From positions 9,378,094-9,442,093 of the forward strand of contig CM044961.1 of the NCBI GenBank assembly GCA_024516035.1: DNA of 64,000 bases, written 5' to 3'. A model generated the notes under the pieces. The model was given only the letters and a program-made list of their open reading frames with translations. It had not been told where the DNA came from and searched no databases. Position numbers and translations under genes: made by a program. Shown in pieces: positions 20,216-30,938 of the stretch. This stretch comes from Bactericera cockerelli. Its lineage: Eukaryota > Arthropoda > Insecta > Hemiptera > Triozidae. Within the stretch, counting starts at the first letter, position 1, and each line of letters opens with the position of its first letter.

Positions 20216-21479
20216 AACATGTTTAATTATAGCATTAATAATAAGTAACCAGTCGCGGGGGTGCTGGGAAAAATTTCATGAGAGTGATAAAACACCAAAT
20301 TTTGAGACACCTTCAATAGAAAATGGCGGACAGCATGCTAATAGCATATGGTTTCCGCCATTTTCGATTGAGGAAGTGCTTCACATTATTAGATGCCCAG
20401 AGAGCATTGGGAGTTCTTTATCTATTTATTGTTTTTAAATCTAACTATAATACACCACAAGTAGCTAATTACAAGCACAATGGTATATTAAGCTCATGGT
20501 ACAATAAGTTTGTCTTCCTTAAAACTTTCTATGACCAGAAAGGTATAGAAAGTATTATGTAATCTGGTCACTTTTTCAAATTGAGCTGATAACATTCTGG
20601 GCGAAGTATTTTTATGTTTAATTAAGCATCATCTTTGGTTTTCCAGGCTCAAGATAGAAACATCAAGATTAATGCTAATACTCCTTCTCTCCTCAATAAT
20701 AAACTGAGGTAAGTCCATATCACTATACCATGAAGGTATGCCTGACATTAGCCCAATAAAAATTTTAATTTTCTATGTACGCCCAAAATTATACGATTAT
20801 GCAATGCGCAATAAAGGCTGTGTTCAAAGGTCGTGTTTTTCAAGTGGTGAGGGGATTTGAATATATTACACCAGTGTTCACATCGGCGAATGGATTTCTT
20901 GCGTGTTGTAAAACTTAACAAGTTAGGGGTGATTTAGTGGCCCAAATGGCCTCAAAAATAGAGAATTGATTTACGAGGTTAAAATGAGACCTCGTGGGTT
21001 GCGCATGCGTGGTGGAGTTTATAGTCGGAAGGATGATGGTATTCAAGTTTTTGTAATTCTGAGAGAATAAGAAATCAAGTTAGAGTTGTTCCGATTACCT
21101 GGGAAATTCTCTTTAAAAGATTCTGCATGTATTCTAATTTATTTAAATCGAAGCACTATTTAATAAAAAGGTATTAAATAGTTTGAACGATCCAAAAAAT
21201 TTATCAAGGAAAATGAACGAACAAAAAATTAATAGATCTGAAAGAGACTGCAATTTTTTTTATTCATTTCAAGAAGAAGAAAGAAAAAAAATGTTTTTAA
21301 CAACAACCAAAGAAAAGGTTCCACGTAACCAGTGACATGTCCTCCCCCAGCGGCGCAAAGCCAGTTAACTAATAAAGGCGGCTTTACACTAGGTGACGAC
21401 ATGGTTATTTTCAAATATTGATAATTATCGGTGATGATTTACTGAAATTAAAATTACTTCCAAGCACCTATAATATATC
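20216..21479. other. No gene; strong short hairpin
   Basis: Near 20318-20367, GAAAATGGCGGACAGCATGC pairs with the nearby TTTCCGCCATTTTC to form an almost perfect stem. The rest is AT-rich and unrecognised. Confidence 0.5.
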
Positions 21480-21903
21480 CGTTGGTTTAAATCCCACTCA
21501 ATGCATATTTTTTTCCAAATTAATTTGAGCTTGTGACCACATAATAATAAGACTCTGAGGGTTAGCTGGTAGAAAATACTAAACAGGAAAAACTACCTGT
21601 GTTTTCGGTGGAATGAAGAAGAAAGATAGGTGATATTTTACTTACCTTTTACAGAACTACACAGCGGACATCTTGACTAAAAGAAAAGTGATTTATGGTC
21701 AATTATCTGCACTGGTACACACTGTTAAAAATATTACCTTAAACTTTTCGAACTGTAGAAAAAATTGGGTGAAAAATTGAAATAATATGAAAGAAATACT
21801 GAGAAAATACCATCATTAGGTGGTAGAAAATTTAGGTTGGAAAATGCTTTAAGCATTAACCTCGCCTGGTTACCTTCCACTATATAATAATAATAATAAT
21901 AAT
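21480..21903 (+). repeat. SINE-1 copy interrupted by a 238-bp insertion
   Basis: The 5' part runs GTTGGTTTAAATCCCACTCA (box B region) to TTAGCTGGTAGAAAAT at 21577. The 3' part resumes with TTAGGTGGTAGAAAAT at 21816 and runs through the tail GCATTAACCTCGCCTGG to (TAA)n. The repeated 16-bp junction (one mismatch) is what an insertion with target-site duplication leaves. The insert (21578-21815) has no poly(A) and I do not recognise it. The head is truncated before box A. Confidence 0.8.
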
Positions 21904-22236
21904 AAGCCCTCTGACACTCTGTACAGAGCACGGGCCTCCCTTTTTGGGGTTTTATTTTGTTTTTACATATACATTACATAAACAAGAAATTCAAACTATT
22001 GTTACATAAAAACATAAAATACCATACCTATAATTTAACAAGTGCTAACTTAATACCTTTTCCAAACTAGGTTTTTGGTAGGTATTTTTAGAATTCATGT
22101 GTGTTTCTAAAGATTTATTTCATTTAACATATATCTAAATATTTTTTTTTTTTTTTTTTTTTTTTTTTCAAATTCTTTTGTTTCTTTTAATTTATCTTCT
22201 TCCTTCATATATCTAAATAGTTATAACTTAACTTTA

Positions 22237-22238
<2 letters not shown>
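21904..22238. other. 3' flank of the RTE-type LINE
   Basis: A (TAA)n tract at 21886-21903 joins the SINE-1 tail to this segment. It may be either LINE 3' UTR or older target DNA. It contains the small retroposed tail described at 22142-22205. Confidence 0.45.
22142..22205 (-). mobile_element. 64-bp retroposed 3' tail with poly(A) and 14-bp TSD
   Basis: On the minus strand, 37 bp (AAGGAAGAAGATAAATTAAA, AGAAACAAAAGAATTTG) are followed by 27 A. The whole is flanked by direct repeats TATTTAGATATATG (plus-strand copies at 22128-22141 and 22206-22219). This is the signature of a very short, 5'-truncated retrotransposition event. The source is unknown. The AGAAGATAAAT stretch resembles the end of the neighbouring LINE ORF2. 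Confidence 0.7.
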
Positions 22239-22268
<30 letters not shown>

Positions 22269-22269
<1 letters not shown>

Positions 22270-25161
22270 TATTCATTTATCTTTTCTTCTACCGCTTTTT
22301 TCCATTCTAACCGATCTAATGCTAGATTTTGCCAATTTGATCCCATAACTTTCCTAACCTCTTCACACCATCTCATCCTTTGTCTTCCTCTATTTCTCCT
22401 TCCTGTTGGTTTCCAGAGTGTGACCACTCTAGTCCATCTCTTCTTTTCCATTCTCATTATGTGACCTGCCCATTTTATTTTCATTTTTTTTGTTATTTTT
22501 TCAATATTTTCAACTGGTGCTAATCTTTGAATGGTTGTATTTCTCACTCGGTCAGATTTCTTTATTCCTAACATGCTTCTCATCATCGTAGTTTGGGTAG
22601 ATTTAAGTTTCATCAGTTGGCATTTCTTTAGAGACCAGGTTTGACTGCCATAGTATAAACATGGGAATATACAACTTCTTAGTATTTTTATTTTTGCTTT
22701 AATTGATATTTTTGATTTGAATATACCTTTTAGGGCCCAATATTTTTTCCAGGCCAGACTTCTTCTTCTATCTAACTCTTGGTCCATTCTGTTATCCAGT
22801 GATATTAACTGTCCAAGATAAATATATTCTTGAACTTGATTAATTATTTTTTCATTTACTTCTATATGACCAATATTTTTTGTACTTAAAATTTTTGTTT
22901 TTTCAGTATTAATCTGTAGTCCAAATTTGTTGCTTTCTTTTTCCAACTGTCCCAACATTTCCTTAAGTTCAGTCTCATTATTAGCAATCAAGACAACATC
23001 ATCAGCAAACCTTAAATTATTTAGTTTAATATTTCCAATTTTTATTCCATAATTTTTCCAGTCCATTTTATTAAATATGGACTGCAGCACATTAATAAAC
23101 AGTGTTGCCGATAAAGGACAGCCTTGCCGGACGCCCCTGCTGATATTGAAGGTTCTTCCTTTCTTGTCTGTAGATATAAATGCCTTGTTTTTATTATAAA
23201 TTGTTTTTATTATACTAATAATTTTTTTGGACACTTTTAATCTTTCCAAACTTGACCAAATTTTTTCCTTTCTGATAGAGTCAAAAGCTAGGGAATAGTC
23301 CACCATACCAAGAAAAATATCTATATTGAATTCTTTACATTTTTCAATAAGCTGATTCACTGTCTGTAAATGATCTGTTGTCGAGTAAGAGGGACGAAAT
23401 CCAGCCTGTTCTTCATCTTGATCTTTGTTTATTTCCCCTGATATTTTCATTTGTATTATTTTTGTAAACAGCTTGTAGAAATTGGGGGCCAGACTTATTG
23501 GGCGGTAATTTGAAACTATGTCTCTGGGACCTTTCTTATGTATTAAAATTATTGAACTTGTTTCCCATTCTTCAGGTATTTCATTAATGTCTATTATTTT
23601 ATTATAAAGTACAAGTAAGTATCTTATGAGCCATTCTCCTCCTGCTTTAATTAATTCTCCAGTTACTCCATCTTCACCTGGAGTTTTGCTGTTCTTCAAA
23701 TTTTTGATTGCTAGTTCTATTTCTTCTCTTGTTATTTTATGTGTCATACTACACTCTTCACTCTGCAAATTTTCTATTTGATTTATCAATTCATCTGAAT
23801 CTTCTGCAACTTGTGGGTGTATACTGTAGACTTTTTCGTAATGTCTTGTAAATTCTTCTACAATACCTTCTCTGTCTGTCATTATTCCACTTTCAGTCTT
23901 GATTCCATGAATGTAGCATTTCCTAATGAATGAAATATTTTTTATTATTTTCTTTGTAGAGCCACTCTCTTTCACTATCTCTTCTATGATCTTCTCTTCA
24001 TATTTAGCAATGTCTTTTCTGATTTCTTTTCTGGCTTGTTTTCTTAGTTTTGCATGCTCTAATTTTTCCTGTGTTGTTTTATTTTCTTTTTTGTTAAGTG
24101 TTTCTCTTTTTCTAATTATTTCTTTTGTTTCTTCTGAAATTTTGTTACTGTATGATCTTTCATATTTTTTCAGTTTGTTATCTTCATTCTCTTTCATTAT
24201 TGCTCTTTCTATACTTTTCACTAACTCTCTATAAAAAGACTGTAATTCCTCCTTATTGACTGGATTGATACTTACATTTTTTAAATTCTCGTCTAAGTAC
24301 TCACAGTATTTTTCTTTTGACGATTTAATTTTTAGAATTTTACTGGGGTTATAAGGCCTTTTCTTCTTTAATTTTAAATAAACCTCAGACATAACCATAC
24401 GATGATCACTATCAAAATTTAGTTCTAGTACTTTTGTTTCTTTGATATATTCTATTTTTTCCGCAAGTATAAAATCAATCTCATGCTTCTTACCTTTTGG
24501 AGAAGTCCATGTCCATTTATTCTTTTCATTTCCAAAGTATGAGTTGGTAATAACCATGTTTAAACTAGAAGCAAAGTTGATCATAAGACTTCCTTTTTCA
24601 TTTCTGACTCCATAACTATTTATTCCTAATGTTCCTTCTTCACCAATCACTCTTCTTCCTATACGTGCATTGAAATCTCCAATAATGTAGACATGTGAGT
24701 CTTTCCTTCTCATTAAGTCAATCTCCTTTCTAATCTGATCGTAAAACTCTTCTGTTTCTCCATTGCTGCAATCTGATGTGGGTGCATGAATTTGTTATAA
24801 ACAGCATTTGCTCATTTTCAATAACCATTTGTAATGCGGCCAGTCTGCTTGATATGGGTTTAAAATCTATAATATTTTTGGACCATTTCTTATTAATCAA
24901 AAATCCTGTGCCCCTGTGTCCTCTATCAGACTCTGTGTGGAATAGAAGATTTCCATTTTTTAGTTCAACCATCTCCATAGTATTTCTTCTGATTTCAGCC
25001 AGCCCCACTATATCCCATTCAATTTGTTCAAGGGCATTTTCTATTTCTAATAGTTTTTCATTTCCATTCAGTGTTCTCACATTGTACGTTCCTATTTTGA
25101 TTATATTTTTCTGTTGGTTATTCTCTTTAAGGCTGCTTTTTACTTTGGATCTAGTTGCTAG
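22269..25161 (-). pseudogene. LINE ORF2: APE endonuclease and reverse transcriptase, one frameshift
   Basis: The frame opens at 25161, overlapping the ORF1 stop, with no ATG before the endonuclease start (IKIGTYNVRTL, 25110-25070). The APE N-terminus has DIVGLAEIRR and a GTGFLINKKW stretch. A 1-nt frameshift near 24795 shifts to the frame carrying APTSDC, then GDFNARIG, WTWTSP and SDHRMV, all APE motifs. Counting from the ATG at 24713, the reverse transcriptase has NSKTPGEDGV (residues 341-350), NYRPISL (402-408), AGFRPSYSTTDH (437-448), VDYSLAFDSI (471-480), RGVRQGCPLSATLF (526-539) and the catalytic FADD (569-572). The C-terminus ends WKKAVEEKINE. The frameshift disables the endonuclease. 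Confidence 0.93.
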
Positions 25162-26150
25162 TCATTCATTATTTTTTTCCCCTTACCATTTTCTTCATTA
25201 ATAAATGGTGGTGGTGTAGGTATAATAGGTGGTGGCATAGGGAGGGGTGGTGGATTTTTATTAATTGAATTAGCTATCCACATGTCTTTAACACTTTTCT
25301 GTGAATTATCAGTTGTTTTTCCATATTGTCTTCCTTTTTTAGCTAATGGTGTGTTTAGTTTTTCCAGTATGTTAGTTGGGGATCCAGTATGTAATCTTTT
25401 TCCTTTGCCTTTGTTATCATTTGTTTGCTTTGATTCTTCATCTTCAGTTATTTCCATTTCCTCATCATCCAATATTTGAGTCTTTTGTATCTCCTTGTTC
25501 TGCACTTCTAACTCTTCAAGGGACCATATTTTTCCTTCAATAACTAATTTATTTCCTTTCATAAAAACTTTCTTTCCTTCATTCTTTGCATTTAAGCTGT
25601 ATTTACTTAATAATTTTCTTATATCTCTATCACTTGTCGATAAGTCTTCTCTAATTATCACTCCATTGTTATTATTCTTTAATTTAAACTTGTTTTTCAT
25701 TACATCGTTTCTTAAAATATTAGAGATGAAAGTTATTCTTATAGGACCTTCCTCACTCCATCTTTTTTTTCCTATTTTGTACATACTTTTTATGCAGTAC
25801 TTTTGTATATCCAAATCAATTCCATTTAATATGTTGATAATTTTCATAAGAACTTCATAGTAGTTATTTCCTCTAACTTCATATATGATGACATTCAAGT
25901 TTCTTTCAATACTATCGGCTTTCTCCTCTAAAATGTGTAATCTTGATTTTTGTTCAGACATTTCAACCTTCAGTGATTCATTTTCTGTAGATAACGTTTC
26001 CATTTTTTTATTTATTATTTCGAATTTTGAGTCCAAGTTGCTATTAACCATAGAGATTTTTGTATCAAGTGTATTTTTCAGGGTCTTTGTGTTTTCAATC
26101 ATCATTTTCATCATTTCATCAATTTTATCTGATAGATCCTTTTCCCCCAT
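25158..26150 (-). CDS. LINE ORF1 protein (coiled coil, RRM-like)
   Basis: Intact 330-codon frame starting MGEKDLSDKI. Residues of about 25-85 are rich in heptad-like leucine, isoleucine and lysine (KISMVNSNLDSKFEI, ENESLKVEMSEQKSRL, LEEKADSIERN) and should form a coiled coil. Residues of about 86-220 follow the RNA-binding fold of LINE ORF1 proteins (NVIIYEV, MYKIGKK, PIRITFIS, IIREDLSTSDRDIRKLL). The C-terminus is acidic, then proline-rich (PPPLPMPPPIIPTPPP). In related LINEs such proteins coat the RNA and act as chaperones. The ORF1 stop overlaps the opening of ORF2. Confidence 0.88.
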   Translation of the reverse strand: MGEKDLSDKIDEMMKMMIENTKTLKNTLDTKISMVNSNLDSKFEIINKKMETLSTENESLKVEMSEQKSRLHILEEKADSIERNLNVIIYEVRGNNYYEVLMKIINILNGIDLDIQKYCIKSMYKIGKKRWSEEGPIRITFISNILRNDVMKNKFKLKNNNNGVIIREDLSTSDRDIRKLLSKYSLNAKNEGKKVFMKGNKLVIEGKIWSLEELEVQNKEIQKTQILDDEEMEITEDEESKQTNDNKGKGKRLHTGSPTNILEKLNTPLAKKGRQYGKTTDNSQKSVKDMWIANSINKNPPPLPMPPPIIPTPPPFINEENGKGKKIMND

Positions 26151-27467
26151 TGTGAATTTATCTATCTAATCTAATTGAATATCTATCTAATCAATTGAAT
26201 AGTTAAATAATTTCAATTCGTTTTAAAAATGGGATTTTCTATCTCAGCCTATTAAACCTCACTCAGTTTTATTAGCCTCAACCTAAATTGGTGTCTTTTT
26301 GGGTTTAAAATTCTCACTAAAATATGTGTGCTAGTTAGTAATCATTTATTGTTATTATTACCATTATTCCATGCTAAAGTTATTTCCTATAGGTATTAGA
26401 TCTCAATATTTTCCTAAATTCTTAGTCAGTTAGTTTATGTTCTTACCTTAAGCCAAGTTACACATAAAACATTGTACCCAGTACACATAAATTTCGTAGA
26501 CACATAACAAAGAACAAAATAAAATTTATCTATCTTTTTAAATCTTAACAATTTACACTAATACTATTTAAAAGGCTAAATCAGACAGCCTAGCTTAATA
26601 TTGTAAATTTATAATGTAAATAATATTAAAATCCAGTAAAATAAGTTTAAATTATTGGTAACTATTTCAATCTTGACTCTCCTGTGATAATTTATGATTC
26701 GAAATTCAAATTTTTTCCCTCCGTTGTCATGATACTGCAAAAAGTTCCGTTCACAAGTCCCAGGAACGCATTGATGAGTGATTTCTTGGAGGAAGTAATA
26801 AAATTCAGAACGAACACAGATTGCCCCACTCGCCACAGATTTTCATGTTTCAGAATGAGTTGCTAACTTCTCTTCTATGTTTTATCTTCTTTGTTATCAC
26901 AATTCAAGTGTTTGAAATTTAACGGAAATATTACTGATAAGTGATAACAGTTGTTCAGAACAAATTAATTTTTATTTTTATCCTTTTGTTTTTACTGTTT
27001 TGTTCTATTATTTTTTCTTCTGTTCTTTATAAATAGTGATTTTGTTTGAACCTGTTTGGTTAAAACTTAAGATGGCTTTTAATTTTGTAAAAATTTCACT
27101 ACTATTTCTTATCAAAATTCTTCAATTTGTTAGTTAGGATGCATTTTCTTGTTAAAATAGTTACTTCTGAGTTAAAAAACAGCCCTTAAGAAGTGTCAGG
27201 TGTTTATCTTGAGTTTAACTCTATTTCTTCTTCAAAATTATTTCCATGTGTAGGAAGACAAAGGATTGTCCTACTGTTGGTGAGTTTTTGATAATTTGCT
27301 ATAAAAGGAGTGTTTAAATTACAATTCACTTATTTTCAGTCACAGAAATCACTTAATTTTATACGAAAAACACAAATTTAAAACAGATAAACCACTTTTA
27401 AGTTATTAAACAATCAATAAATTGAAGACAGAAAAGAATCAGTTGTCTTCCTCTTTGTGCCTTTGTG

Positions 27468-27498
<31 letters not shown>

Positions 27499-28286
27499 TG
27501 TTAATTATCATTTGTAATATTGGAATGAAATTAATATCAACAAAAAAAAAAAAAATCAGTTTGTGAAATTATTTTTCAGTGAAACACTTTAAATCTTGGA
27601 AAAAATCGAAAGTGAAATGACTGAAATACAGCTCAAAATCGATCCGTCTCCAATCGAAGCGGGCGGTTACCCTTCATTCAATAAATAGGTACCTGAACTG
27701 ATTAATGTGTAAACAATATGGTTATAAACATGTTTTATATGTTTTTAAACAGCATGATAAAAGAAAGGACATAAACAGACATTAGTTCTTTCATTCAAAG
27801 GTCAATAAAAATAAACATGCAAATCAGATCTGATACAAAAGCATTAATAAAACCACATCTAACCTCATCGGATTGTGCAAGGTTACGGCATCATTGTAAA
27901 TATTTATTGATGTTAGAAAGGGTTTTGATAGGGTTGAAGTCAAGGTTTTTAAAGGGTTCGACTGTCATAGATGAGATAGGCAAACAAACAGATCTAGATG
28001 TAAATAAAACATGAATATTTAATTAAGGTCAACACATGTTTTCATCCATCCTTTCTTCAGGTAATTTGCTTGTACGTATATATACTCGCTTGTGAAGATG
28101 GAGTTCAAAATTGGAGGTAGATTAATACCTACATGGTATATACACATTACACAAGTACTGATAGGGAAACAGTTAGAAATATTTAAAGTTTAATAAAATA
28201 AACTTCTTATTATTCCAAAATGTTCAATGTGTACTGTACCCACTTAAATTTATTAGAATTTTCGACTTTTGACACTCTGATCATCA
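26151..28286. other. No host gene; possible LINE 5' region, poly(A) tract
   Basis: Directly upstream of ORF1 the sequence could be LINE 5' UTR (short repeats of ATCTATCTAATCTAATTGAA at 26160-26200), but its boundary is not visible. A run of about 25 A is at 27471-27495. The remainder is AT-rich with no recognised gene. Confidence 0.4.
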
Positions 28287-28345
28287 TAATAATAATATCG
28301 CCTTATTTATAGAGCCCGATGAGGACTATAAAACCCTCGCTTACA
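28287..28345 (-). repeat. SINE-2 3' end fragment
   Basis: AATAATATCGCCTTATTTAT, AGAGCCCGATGAGGACTATA: the distal end of SINE-2 in reverse orientation. The rest is missing. Confidence 0.65.
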
Positions 28346-28784
28346 GAAAACCAAGGCTCTTAAACTTTACAGAGTCAGCTTGTTGCAAGGTTATATTATA
28401 ATATTACAAATTACGTTACATGTTCAAACATGTTTGTAGTAAGAATCCTTTTGAAGCAATATCACCAACTAAACTAATCCTTTTATAAGTCATAGTGTTT
28501 TATTTTGGAAATAGTGTTTTGTTTTGGGTACCAAAAACTCTATGATGAAAGACAGATTTGAATAAATTGAATTTAATTTAAATTTGAGTAGCTCAAGCCT
28601 TTGCCCTCTATCGGGTTCAAGGTCATATACCATGTAATTTAAGGTCAATCCAGATTGATGCAATAAACTGGCCTTTCAATTCCTGATTATTTTTTCAGTC
28701 ATAATCCCACAAGCAATAAGGGTCTTTTCTTTTTTCTTTTTTTTTTGACATTTTCATGTCTTTGCTCTGGCACATAACCAAAAT
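28346..28784. other. No gene recognised
   Basis: AT-rich, unremarkable. Confidence 0.4.
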
Positions 28785-28950
28785 TATGTGACGAAATTAT
28801 GTAACGAAATTATGTAACGATATTATGTAACGAAATATTGAATTGTAAAGGGAGAGAAGAGGGAAAGTGTGTGTCATGCGCACAATGGCGAAGTATTGAA
28901 TTGTAGAGGGAGAGAAGAGAGAAGGTATGTGTCATGCGCACAATACGAAA
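28785..28950. repeat. Two nested tandem repeats (13 bp and 57 bp)
   Basis: GAAATTATGTAAC recurs about four times (28785-28835). Then a 57-bp unit (TATTGAATTGTAAAGGGAGA, GTGTGTCATGCGCACAATG) occurs twice, starting at 28836 and 28893. Confidence 0.85.
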
Positions 28951-29044
28951 TTTGGTCAGTTGGGTTTTGGACCTTGAATAGTAAAGATGAAAATGTCCCA
29001 ATGGTTGCAGACTCGTATGCAAGCGTTTTTTTTAAACAAAAATT

Positions 29045-29153
29045 TAACATCGCTTTCAACTGCATGGTCATATCAATAGTCACCGTGGCAGAGTGAGTTA
29101 GCGCGCTAAGCATTGTACGCATGGTGACCTGGGTTCGATGCCCAGCGGGGCAG
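29045..29153. repeat. SINE-4 tail (minus) abutting a SINE-6 head (plus)
   Basis: 29045-29076 is the reverse SINE-4 3' end (CGCTTTCAACTGCATGGTCA). From 29078 the plus-strand SINE-6 head reads GTCACCGTGGCAGAGTGAGT, TAGCGCGCTAAGC, GGTGACCTGGGTTCGATGCC, CAGCGGGGCAGG. Boxes A and B are intact, but the SINE-6 body is missing after about 29153. Confidence 0.72.
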
Positions 29154-29230
29154 GAATTTTTTATGTGTATTTTTTATACAAATATTTTCATTTTTATGTA
29201 AATATTTTCGTGAAGGCACCATGTTTAACT

Positions 29231-29415
29231 ATACAGAGTCCGCCAAAAAAAAGGAGCCACTCAAAATATCTATATCAAAACGGTTTAAAATTTTAATGAA
29301 TACTAAAACACGTGTACCATTATATCGAGGGGGAAACCTTTTCTTTCAGGTTTTTTATCATTACCAGAGGCGGCCCCAGGGGTCAACTTTGGAATCTTAA
29401 ATGGAACCACCCTAT
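29231..29415. repeat. MITE-like unclassified repeat
   Basis: Starts ACTATACAGAGTCCGCCAAA and ends TGGAACCACCCTATTTG. It contains GGCGGCCCCAGGGGTCAAC, which recalls the GGCCAGGGGGGTCAACTTC of the repeat at 51440-51955, so the two may be related. Terminal repeats are imperfect. Confidence 0.4.
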
Positions 29416-29499
29416 TTGTGTTAATTATAATTACTATCCTTACAAGACAAGTTATCCTGCCATTTGGGAGGATAACTTGAAATAATGATAATAATGTTT

Positions 29500-29588
29500 T
29501 TTCTTTGTGTTATTATGTATTTCACAATTTTAGTGGGTAGCGCAGAAGCATAGGACTTTACCACTTTAATTTACAATATCTTATATTA
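29500..29588 (-). repeat. SINE-6 3' end fragment
   Basis: Reverse copy of the SINE-6 end: CTTTGTGTTATTATGTATTT, CACAATTTTAGTGGGTAGCG, AGGACTTTACCACTTTAATT. It matches 43370-43440 in opposite orientation. Confidence 0.75.
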
Positions 29589-29598
29589 TTTTAAGTGG

Positions 29599-29711
29599 GG
29601 TTTGACGTCGCTTTCAACTGCCATGGTCATATCACGACGGGGGTTTTACCCTCCATTCGCAGGAAACTCACAAACCTGCTACTCACATTGACCTCACCCA
29701 GCCTGAGTGGG
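29599..29711 (-). repeat. SINE-4 copy, 5'-truncated
   Basis: GACGTCGCTTTCAACTGCC, TCACGACGGGGGTTTTACCC, CCATTCGCAGGAAACTC, CCTCACCCAGCCTGAGTGGG: tail and shared core only. The 5S head is absent. Confidence 0.8.
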
Positions 29712-30016
29712 AGATTTTTAGAGAGGAGAGTGTTTCTGAAACGGGCCACACGTCACGAAAGGTTCTCTCTGCATGGCCAAATTGAGACCCAAGATATAAT
29801 CATGAACAAAATTACAGAGATTCCAAAGGTATAAAAAGGAATTCCAGTGATTTACATAACAATAAATGGACTGATAGCCTTGAAAATAGAAGGATCACAA
29901 CACCCTTGTACAAGAGAATCTTATCTGAGGTTCTTTACCATTGCTTCGTATGTCTGTCCTTTTCTATCTGGTTACCTTTGCTCCTCGATTCTCGGAATTC
30001 TAGGACGGGTTTGAGA
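29712..30016. other. No gene recognised
   Basis: Short interval without supported features, before the GA microsatellite. Confidence 0.4.
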
Positions 30017-30231
30017 TGAGAGAGAGAGAGAGAGAGAGATAGAGAGAGAGAGATAAGAGAGAGAGAGAGAAAGAGAGAGAGAGGGAGAGAGAAAGGGTGA
30101 GAGAGCGGCAATGAGAGAGAGAGAGAGAGAGAAAAAAAAGAGAGAGAGAGAAAGATAGAGATCGAGAGAGAAAGAAAATGAGAGAGAGAGAGAGAGAAAA
30201 AAGAGAGAGAGAGAAAGAGAGAGAGTGAGAG
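30017..30231. repeat. (GA)n microsatellite
   Basis: AGAGAG-dominated tract with AAAG and GATA interruptions. The serine/leucine-rich frame on the minus strand is an artefact. Confidence 0.9.
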
Positions 30232-30343
30232 TTTCCTGACCTCGATGTACTTAATCTTACTGATGGTATCTGATCGAAGTGTCTGAAGATTACATACATA
30301 TACATACCTGCATTACCTACCTACATATATCCATGTATGGTCG

Positions 30344-30633
30344 TGCCTTCGTGGCGTAACGGTTGTGACTACTGCCCGTAGTCCAGAGATCCTGAGTTCG
30401 ATTACCGGTCGGAGCAGATTTTTCACACAGAAAATTGTGTTCCCTCCGTACATGTGAGCAGGCATTTCCGGCTCTTCCCAGGCCGGGTGAGGTTAAAATC
30501 CCCGGTCCTTATCCAGGACGATAAATCAAATAGAATCGTTGTCGTTAGGAAGGCCGTAAAAAATGTGCCAAAACCAACTAACCTCAACCATGCGGTTGAA
30601 AAACGGGATGAGACAGAGTAAAAGAAGAAGAAA
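30344..30633 (+). repeat. SINE-3 copy
   Basis: Head GCCTTCGTGGCGTAACGGTT, GTGACTACTGCCCGTAGTCC, box B GAGTTCGATTACCGG. The core is shortened (CAGGCCGGGTGAGGTTAAAA). The tail (ATCAAATAGAATCGTTG, AAATGTGCCAAAACCAAC) ends (GAA)n. A short imperfect ATGGTCGT duplication flanks the element, and a SINE-4 fragment follows. Confidence 0.88.
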
Positions 30634-30635
30634 AT

Positions 30636-30683
30636 ATATGCATGGTCGTATCATGACGGGGATTTTGTCCTCCATTCACTGCA
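30636..30683 (-). repeat. SINE-4 3' end fragment
   Basis: GCATGGTCGTATCATGACGG, GGATTTTGTCCTCCATTCAC. It was probably split from a longer copy by the SINE-3 insertion to its left. Confidence 0.6.
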
Positions 30684-30781
30684 GAAAAGGAAAAACTTAA
30701 AAGAGAAAATTTAAAGGAAACACTTTTTAAGAGAAAGTAACCACTGTGTCCCCATGAGTAATTGATAGTTACTCTCTCTGC

Positions 30782-30930
30782 CTTGACCACCCGTATACTG
30801 GTTATAAGAGTACGCCATTACTCTGTGCCCATATTGTTTTTCTAACTTGACCACCCTGTATACTGGTTATAAGAATACGCCATTACTCTGTGCCCATAGT
30901 GTTTTTCTAACTTGACCACCCTGTATGCTA
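30782..30930. repeat. 64-bp tandem repeat next to a MITE
   Basis: CTTGACCACCCTGTATACTG, GTTATAAGAATACGCCATTA, CTCTGTGCCCATAGTG occurs at 30782 and 30846 and starts a third time at 30911. The partial GCGCCATTACTTTGTGCCCA recurs just past the MITE at 31338, so the MITE sits inside this array. Confidence 0.8.
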
Positions 30931-30938
30931 TACACTCT

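Larger units (their letters stand above)
22239..26150 (-). mobile_element. RTE-type LINE (ORF1 + ORF2)
   Basis: A two-ORF non-LTR retrotransposon on the minus strand. ORF1 (25158-26150) is followed directly by ORF2 (22269-25161), which ends 2 bp before a 29-A tract at 22239-22267, apparently its poly(A) tail. Endonuclease, reverse transcriptase and a C-terminal domain are all present. The RTE-type call rests on the endonuclease start (KIGTYNVRTLNGN-like) and the C-terminal KWAGHIMRM / RGRQRMRW pattern, from recall. The 5' end upstream of ORF1 is not defined. No matching target-site duplication was found. Only one frameshift was seen, so the copy is young. Confidence 0.88.

Noticed and set aside
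24776..25201. 141-codon plus-strand frame opposite the LINE
   Set aside because: Antisense shadow of ORF1/ORF2; hydrophobic composition comes from the complementary lysine-rich coding strand.
28785..28950. CRISPR-like array
   Set aside because: Units are contiguous tandem repeats without unique spacers, and the genome is eukaryotic.
29078..29153. tRNA gene
   Set aside because: Head of SINE-6; the same sequence heads the full SINE at 43171-43464.
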